A DNA stretch of 10,517 nucleotides from Chloroflexota bacterium (GTDB taxonomy: Bacteria; Chloroflexota; Limnocylindria; Limnocylindrales; CSP1-4): assembly GCA_021812735.1 (NCBI GenBank), contig JAKAMV010000263.1:1-10517 (forward strand), read 5' to 3'. The notes under the pieces were generated by a model, which worked only from the letters and a program-made list of their open reading frames with translations, was not told where the DNA came from and searched no databases. This document shows, piece by piece, positions 6,833 through 10,517 of the stretch. Position 1 is the stretch's first letter, and each line of letters opens with the position of its first letter. A program made the position numbers and the translations under genes.

Positions 6833-7863
6833 TGGCCACCGTGACCGACATGACCGCCCCGACCCGGGATGAGGCGAAAGCCTTCGCGCGGCGCCGGGTG
6901 ATCTTCGCGATCGTCCTCGTGGCGATCCTCCTGGTGCTGCCCTTCATCCCCCCGTTCACCGGCCAGGACTACCAGCGCTTCCTGGTCACGGGCGCCCTGA
7001 TGGCCGCCTATGCCGTCGCCTTCGACTTCACGGCCGGCTACATCGACATCGTCAACTTCGGCCTTGCCGCGTTCATCGGCCTGGGCGCGTACACGTCGGG
7101 CCTGCTGGCCGTGGACTACGGCATCTCGCCGTGGATCGGGATGGTGGCGGGCGCGTTCGTCGCCGGCGTCGTTGGCCTGCTCACGGGCATGCTGACCCTG
7201 CGCCTGCGCGGCATGTACGCCGCCGTCATGGCCTGGTTCGTCGGCCTCGCGCTCATGGGCCTGGTGCGGAATGTGCCCGAGATCACCCGCGGCTCGCTGG
7301 GCCTGAGCACGCCCCAGCTGCTCAACACGTCCGACAACCTCCCGTACTACTACGTCATCGTGGCGCTCCTGCTCATCACGATCGGCGTGCTCATGATGGT
7401 GATCCGGTCCAAGGTCGGCCTCGCGTTCCGGGCCATCGGCCAGAACCTGGCCGCGGCCAAGGCGTCCGGGATCAACCCGACCCGGTACCTGGTCATCAAC
7501 TTCACCCTGTCCTGCGCGTTCGCCGGCCTGCTGGGCGGGTTCTACGCGCACTACTACGGCATCCTCACGCCAGACGTCATGGCCACCAGCCACACCGTCG
7601 AGATCCTGGCCGTGGCGTACATCGGCGGGCGAGGCACCCTGTGGGGCCCGGCCGTCATCGCGTTCCCGCTGATGGTCATCACCGGCTTGCTGCAGGCGCA
7701 GCTGGCCAGCATGCCGGGCCTCGAGCTCGTCCTGTACGGCCTGCTCCTGATCCTGGTGATGGTCTTCCGGCCGTCCGGGTTCGCCGGCATGGTCACGTCG
7801 CTGTCGAACCGCCTGTGGCCAGCACCCGCCGAGGCGCCGACGGCGTCCAGGCCGACGCCCTGA
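6832..7863 (+). CDS. livM: Liv-type ABC transporter permease (LivM family)
   Basis: From the GTG at 6832 the product has 343 residues. After a short charged N-terminus come hydrophobic segments at roughly 23-40, 51-68, 75-95, 101-122, 128-146, 172-191, 219-239, 256-266, 271-290 and 297-312. Family hallmarks are FDFTAGYIDIVNFGLAAFIG (about residues 64-83), LRLRGMYAAVMAW (about 123-135), the coupling-loop sequence RAIGQNLAAAKASGINPTRY (200-219) and YIGGRGTLWGP (263-273). The C-terminal tail after 313 is Pro/Ala-rich and probably cytoplasmic. It pairs with the LivH-family subunit. The frame stays open upstream inside livH to about 6574, but that part reads as non-membrane, Arg/Pro-rich nonsense overlapping a real gene. 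ATG 6850 (337 residues) is the main alternative start. Confidence 0.93.
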   Translation: MATVTDMTAPTRDEAKAFARRRVIFAIVLVAILLVLPFIPPFTGQDYQRFLVTGALMAAYAVAFDFTAGYIDIVNFGLAAFIGLGAYTSGLLAVDYGISPWIGMVAGAFVAGVVGLLTGMLTLRLRGMYAAVMAWFVGLALMGLVRNVPEITRGSLGLSTPQLLNTSDNLPYYYVIVALLLITIGVLMMVIRSKVGLAFRAIGQNLAAAKASGINPTRYLVINFTLSCAFAGLLGGFYAHYYGILTPDVMATSHTVEILAVAYIGGRGTLWGPAVIAFPLMVITGLLQAQLASMPGLELVLYGLLLILVMVFRPSGFAGMVTSLSNRLWPAPAEAPTASRPTP

Positions 7864-7906
7864 CCCGGGCCACCGCGACCACGCGAGCACAGGGGACCGA
7901 CAAGCG

Positions 7907-9145
7907 ATGAAGGTGGCGGTCGTCGGGGCCGGCCTGATCGGGCTGGCAACTGCCTACGAGCTCGCCCGCCGAGGCGCCGAGGTCACGGTCGTCGGCGACC
8001 GTGTCCCCGGCGCCGGCGCGTCGTCCAACAACGCGGGCTGGGTCGTGCCCGCCGAGAGCGGGCCCGTGCCCGCGCCCGGCATGGTCCTCCAGACGCTGCG
8101 CTGGATGGCCAAGCCGGACAGCCCGGTCTTCGTGCGGCCGGAGCTCAGCCCCTCGTTCGCCCGGTTCTTCATCGGCCTGCTCCGGGCGTGCTCCAAGTCC
8201 GCCTACGACCGCTCGTTCGAGGCCACCGCGGCGCTCGCCCGGGGCACCATGGACGCGCTCGACACGTGGGCCGCCGACGGCCTGGCGTTCGAGATGCATG
8301 CCGACGGCGAGCTGCGGGCGTACCTCGACTCCGTCGAGTACCGGCACGCGGTGGCGGACCTCGGGCGGTACCAGCGGGCCGGCCTCGCCCCGGAGGCGTT
8401 GTCCGGCGACGAGGCGCGTGCCGCCGTGCCCGTCCTGAGCGACGCGATCGCCGGTGCCGTCCGCTTCCCCGACGAGCGCCACGTGCGCCCCCAGACCGTC
8501 GTTGACGCCCTGGTCGCGCGGTTGGCGGCGATGGGCGCGACGCAGATCCGCGGACGCGTCACCGGCGCCTGGGCGCTGCCGTCGGGCGGCGTCGAGCTGC
8601 GCGGCGGGTTCGGCTCGCTGCGGGCCGACGCGCTGGTCATCGCGGCCGGCGCCTGGTCCGGGCAGGTGGCCCGGCTCCTCGGCGCCCGGCTGCCCGTCCG
8701 CCCGGGCAAGGGCTACAGCGTGGACTACGCGCCGGCCCAGCTCGACATGCGGCCGGTCGTGATGCTGTCGGAGGCGCACATCGCGGTGACGCCGCTCGAC
8801 GGCGGCACGCGCGTGGCCGGGACGATGGAGTTCGGCGGCCTCGACGAGCGGGTCAGCCCCGTCCGGCTGCGGGCCATCCAGACGGCGCCCGGCCGCTACT
8901 TCCGGACGTGGGACCCGGACGCGCCGCACCTGACGCCGTCCGCCGGTCTCCGGCCGATGATGCCCGACGGGATCGCCTGCGTCGGGCGGCTGCGGCCGTT
9001 CGCCAATGTCTACGTCGCCACCGGGCACGCCATGCTCGGCCTCACCCTCGCCCCGCGGACGGGTGCGCTGCTCTCGGCGGCCATCCTGGACGGGAGTGAC
9101 CCCGAGGAGCTCCGACCCTTCAGCCCGAGCCGCTTCGGCGCCTGA
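7907..9145 (+). CDS. DadA-like FAD-dependent amino acid/amine oxidoreductase
   Basis: This 412-residue protein belongs to the DAO family. The N-terminal dinucleotide-binding motif VVGAGLIG covers residues 5-12, with the expected acidic residue (Asp31) after the second strand. The segment ASSNNAGWVVP (38-48), followed by PAPGMVLQTLRWMAKPDSP, closely resembles D-amino-acid dehydrogenase small subunit DadA. The C-terminal FAD region GLRPMMPDGIACVG (347-360) and VATGHAMLGLTLAP (370-383) is also typical. The family oxidises a C-N bond of a D-amino acid, glycine, sarcosine or a related amine, passing electrons to a quinone or other acceptor. The exact substrate is not decidable here. ATG 7907 has agggga (7891-7896) 10 nt upstream. 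It lies 43 nt after the permease gene, so it is probably co-transcribed with the transporter and acts on the imported compound or a product of it (inference). Confidence 0.88.
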   Translation: MKVAVVGAGLIGLATAYELARRGAEVTVVGDRVPGAGASSNNAGWVVPAESGPVPAPGMVLQTLRWMAKPDSPVFVRPELSPSFARFFIGLLRACSKSAYDRSFEATAALARGTMDALDTWAADGLAFEMHADGELRAYLDSVEYRHAVADLGRYQRAGLAPEALSGDEARAAVPVLSDAIAGAVRFPDERHVRPQTVVDALVARLAAMGATQIRGRVTGAWALPSGGVELRGGFGSLRADALVIAAGAWSGQVARLLGARLPVRPGKGYSVDYAPAQLDMRPVVMLSEAHIAVTPLDGGTRVAGTMEFGGLDERVSPVRLRAIQTAPGRYFRTWDPDAPHLTPSAGLRPMMPDGIACVGRLRPFANVYVATGHAMLGLTLAPRTGALLSAAILDGSDPEELRPFSPSRFGA

Positions 9146-9150
9146 CCCCT

Positions 9151-9188
9151 CGGCCGCGGCGGGTTGTCTCCCCCGCCCGCCGCGGCCG
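9151..9188. terminator. 13-bp GC hairpin at convergent gene junction
   Basis: The arms cggccgcggcggg (9151-9163) and cccgccgcggccg (9176-9188) pair perfectly over 13 bp around a 12-nt loop. It starts 5 nt after the stop of the plus-strand oxidoreductase and lies 36 nt beyond the stop of the minus-strand DinB-like gene, so it can serve both directions. There is no T-tract on either side, as is common in high-GC bacteria. A smaller hairpin, acccgg/ccgggt (9206-9220), lies between it and the minus-strand stop and could assist that direction. Confidence 0.6.
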
Positions 9189-9224
9189 CCCCGCCCTTCG
9201 TCAGCACCCGGGGACCGGGTCCGG

Positions 9225-9689
9225 CTACGCCTCCGTTGCGCGGGCCGCCAGCGCGGCCAGGTGCTCGTCGTCGTGGTCCGCGGCCACGCCCATCAGCCCG
9301 ACCACGTCGAGCCGCCCGTACACCGCGTGGACGCCGGCACGGGCCCAGCCCGGCTCGTCGAGGATGGCGAGCCGCACCAGCGTCTGGGCGCGGGCCTCCG
9401 CGAACAGCGCGGCCGCCCCGTCGGTGGTGGCGGCGCGGGGGTCGTCGAGCGGGGCCGGCTCGGTCCAGGCCCACGACGGCTCGCCGCCCGCCCCGAGCGA
9501 GTCGAGGCGGGCCTGCCACACGACCCGCTCGACGGCGGCGAGGTGGGCGAGCACCTGGGCCGTGGTCCACTCGCCCGGCGGGGGACCGGACGCGGCCTCG
9601 GCCCGGTCGACCCGACGCGCCTCCGAGGCGATGCGCACCGGTGCGAGCGCGAGCCGCGCGAGCACCGCGTCGCGCGGCGATGCGGTCAC
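9225..9689 (-). CDS. DinB-fold (DinB/maleylpyruvate isomerase-like) small protein
   Basis: This 154-residue, mostly helical protein fits the DinB/YfiT-like four-helix-bundle superfamily. The segment EWTTAQVLAHLAAVE (residues 40-54) carries the first metal-ligand His (His49). The C-terminal DHDDEHLAAL (138-147) supplies His139 and His143, completing the three-His metal site usual in this fold. The family includes thiol-dependent isomerases and transferases and many proteins of unknown role, so no reaction can be assigned. The GTG start (9689-9687) overlaps the TGA stop of the upstream minus-strand gene as GTGA, which indicates translational coupling with the GcvT-domain protein. The stop is TAG at 9227-9225. 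It is possibly an accessory protein to one-carbon or thiol chemistry (speculation from context only). Confidence 0.75.
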   Translation of the reverse strand: MTASPRDAVLARLALAPVRIASEARRVDRAEAASGPPPGEWTTAQVLAHLAAVERVVWQARLDSLGAGGEPSWAWTEPAPLDDPRAATTDGAAALFAEARAQTLVRLAILDEPGWARAGVHAVYGRLDVVGLMGVAADHDDEHLAALAARATEA

Positions 9690-10517
9690 GCGCGGAGCCG
9701 TGTGTTGGCCGGATCCCAGACCGGGGCGGCCATGACCGTGGCGCTCCGCCGCTCGCCGAGCAGCGCGACCTCGAGCACGGTCCCCGGGGCCTCATGGCCG
9801 GCGCCCACGAACGCGAAGGCGAGGCTTCGCCCCGTGTGGTGCCCGTAGCCGCCCGAGGTGGTGACGCCGACCGGCTCGCCGCCGGCGAACACCGGCTCGC
9901 CGCCGGCCACGTCGAAGTCCACCGCGTCCACGTCGAGGTAGACGAGGTGCGTCGCGACGCCGTTGGCCAGGGCCGCCTCCACGGCGGCGCGACCCGTGAA
10001 CGCGTGGTCGAGCTTGACGAAGCGCATGGTGTCGGCCTCGACGGGCGTGATCTCGTTGGTGAGTTCCGCGCCCCAGCCCTTGTAGGCCTTCTCGATCCGC
10101 AGGCTGTTCATCGCGTACAGGCCGAAGTCGGCGATGCCCAGCGGCTCGCCGGCCGCCCACACCGCGTCGTAGACCGCCACGGCGTGTGCCATCGGCACGT
10201 GGAGCTCCCAGCCCAGCTCGCCGACGTAGTTCACCCGCAGCGCCTTGACCGGGGCCCCCGCCACCTCGATCTCGCGGCCGGTCAGCCACGGGAAGGCCGG
10301 ATTGGAGAGATCCGCCGAGGTAAGCGTCGAGAGCAGGTCGCGCGAGCGCGGGCCGGCCACGATGAGCGTGGTGAAGTCCTCGGTCCAGTCGGCGATCGTG
10401 ACGTCCTCGCCCGGGCGTACCGCGCCGCGGAGCAGGTCGAGGTCCCGCTGGTGCGCCAGCGCGCCCGACAGCAGGAAGAAGCGGTCAGCGGCCAGCCGCG
10501 TGATCGTCGTCTCGGTG
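9686..10517 (-). CDS. Second GcvT-domain oxidoreductase, dimethylglycine/sarcosine dehydrogenase type (5' end beyond window)
   Basis: The frame is open from the right edge (first full codon ends at 10516) to TGA at 9688-9686, about 276 residues; a GTG at 10360 is an internal Val and not the start. The visible part starts TETTITRLAADRFFLLSG and continues TTLIVAGPRSRDLL, VNYVGELGWELHVPM and SLRIEKAYKGWGAELTNEIT. It ends with a GcvT C-terminal barrel (GEPVGVTTSGGYGHHTGRSL) and PVWDPANTRLRA. These are the folate-binding half of dimethylglycine or sarcosine dehydrogenase-like proteins; the FAD half would lie to the right. It is clearly homologous to the GcvT-domain gene at the left edge, but the C-terminal barrel differs in length and sequence, so the two are divergent paralogues and not a duplication. 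Expected role: oxidative N-demethylation with transfer of the one-carbon unit to tetrahydrofolate. A stand-alone GcvT-like protein remains possible. Confidence 0.82.
   Translation of the reverse strand, partial: TETTITRLAADRFFLLSGALAHQRDLDLLRGAVRPGEDVTIADWTEDFTTLIVAGPRSRDLLSTLTSADLSNPAFPWLTGREIEVAGAPVKALRVNYVGELGWELHVPMAHAVAVYDAVWAAGEPLGIADFGLYAMNSLRIEKAYKGWGAELTNEITPVEADTMRFVKLDHAFTGRAAVEAALANGVATHLVYLDVDAVDFDVAGGEPVFAGGEPVGVTTSGGYGHHTGRSLAFAFVGAGHEAPGTVLEVALLGERRSATVMAAPVWDPANTRLRA

Noticed and set aside
6718..7890. A 390-residue minus-strand frame opposite the LivM gene
   Set aside because: His/Asp/Gln/Arg-rich composition without domains; it is a shadow of the hydrophobic plus-strand permease.
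7864..7906. Possible separate promoter for the DadA-like gene in the 43-nt gap
   Set aside because: No -35/-10 pair is visible; the short gap and same strand fit read-through from the transporter genes.

Overview
The window comes from a high-GC (about 70% by eye) free-living bacterium that favours G/C in third codon positions and often uses GTG starts. The lipoprotein with an Ala/Ser-rich tether, the Liv-type transporter and the GcvT-domain oxidoreductases fit Actinomycetota or a GC-rich Chloroflexota lineage (for example Limnocylindria-like). I cannot decide between them from this stretch. No rRNA, tRNA, CRISPR array, insertion sequence or phage gene is visible, and coding density is very high.

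Layout: the plus strand carries nine genes from the left edge to 9145. First is the C-terminal part of a GcvT-domain protein of the dimethylglycine/sarcosine dehydrogenase type (cut at the left edge). Electron-transfer flavoprotein beta (965-1729) and alpha (1732-2694) follow, with gaps of 3 and 2 nt. A structured 193-nt intergenic region comes next. After it lies a complete branched-chain-amino-acid-type (HAAT/Liv) ABC transporter: substrate-binding lipoprotein (2888-4222), a strong C(UUCG)G hairpin (4248-4275), two ATPases (4300-5028, 5057-5761) and two permeases (5771-6832, 6832-7863). A DadA-like FAD-dependent amine/amino-acid oxidoreductase (7907-9145) closes the plus-strand series. A 13-bp GC-rich hairpin marks the convergent junction. 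On the minus strand, a second GcvT-domain oxidoreductase-like gene runs in from the right edge (stop at 9686) and overlaps, by GTGA, a small DinB-fold protein (9225-9689).

Reading as a unit (inference): the transporter imports a small amino-acid-like or N-methylated compound. The GcvT-domain dehydrogenases and the DadA-like flavoprotein oxidise C-N bonds. The GcvT domains pass the one-carbon unit to tetrahydrofolate, and the adjacent ETF takes the electrons towards the respiratory chain. Dimethylglycine, sarcosine or a related N-methyl amine is the most economical guess, but no ligand can be read from the sequence. The families are all known. What is less ordinary is their combination, two divergent GcvT-type proteins at the two ends, a degenerate ABC signature in one ATPase, and the strong intergenic RNA structures.
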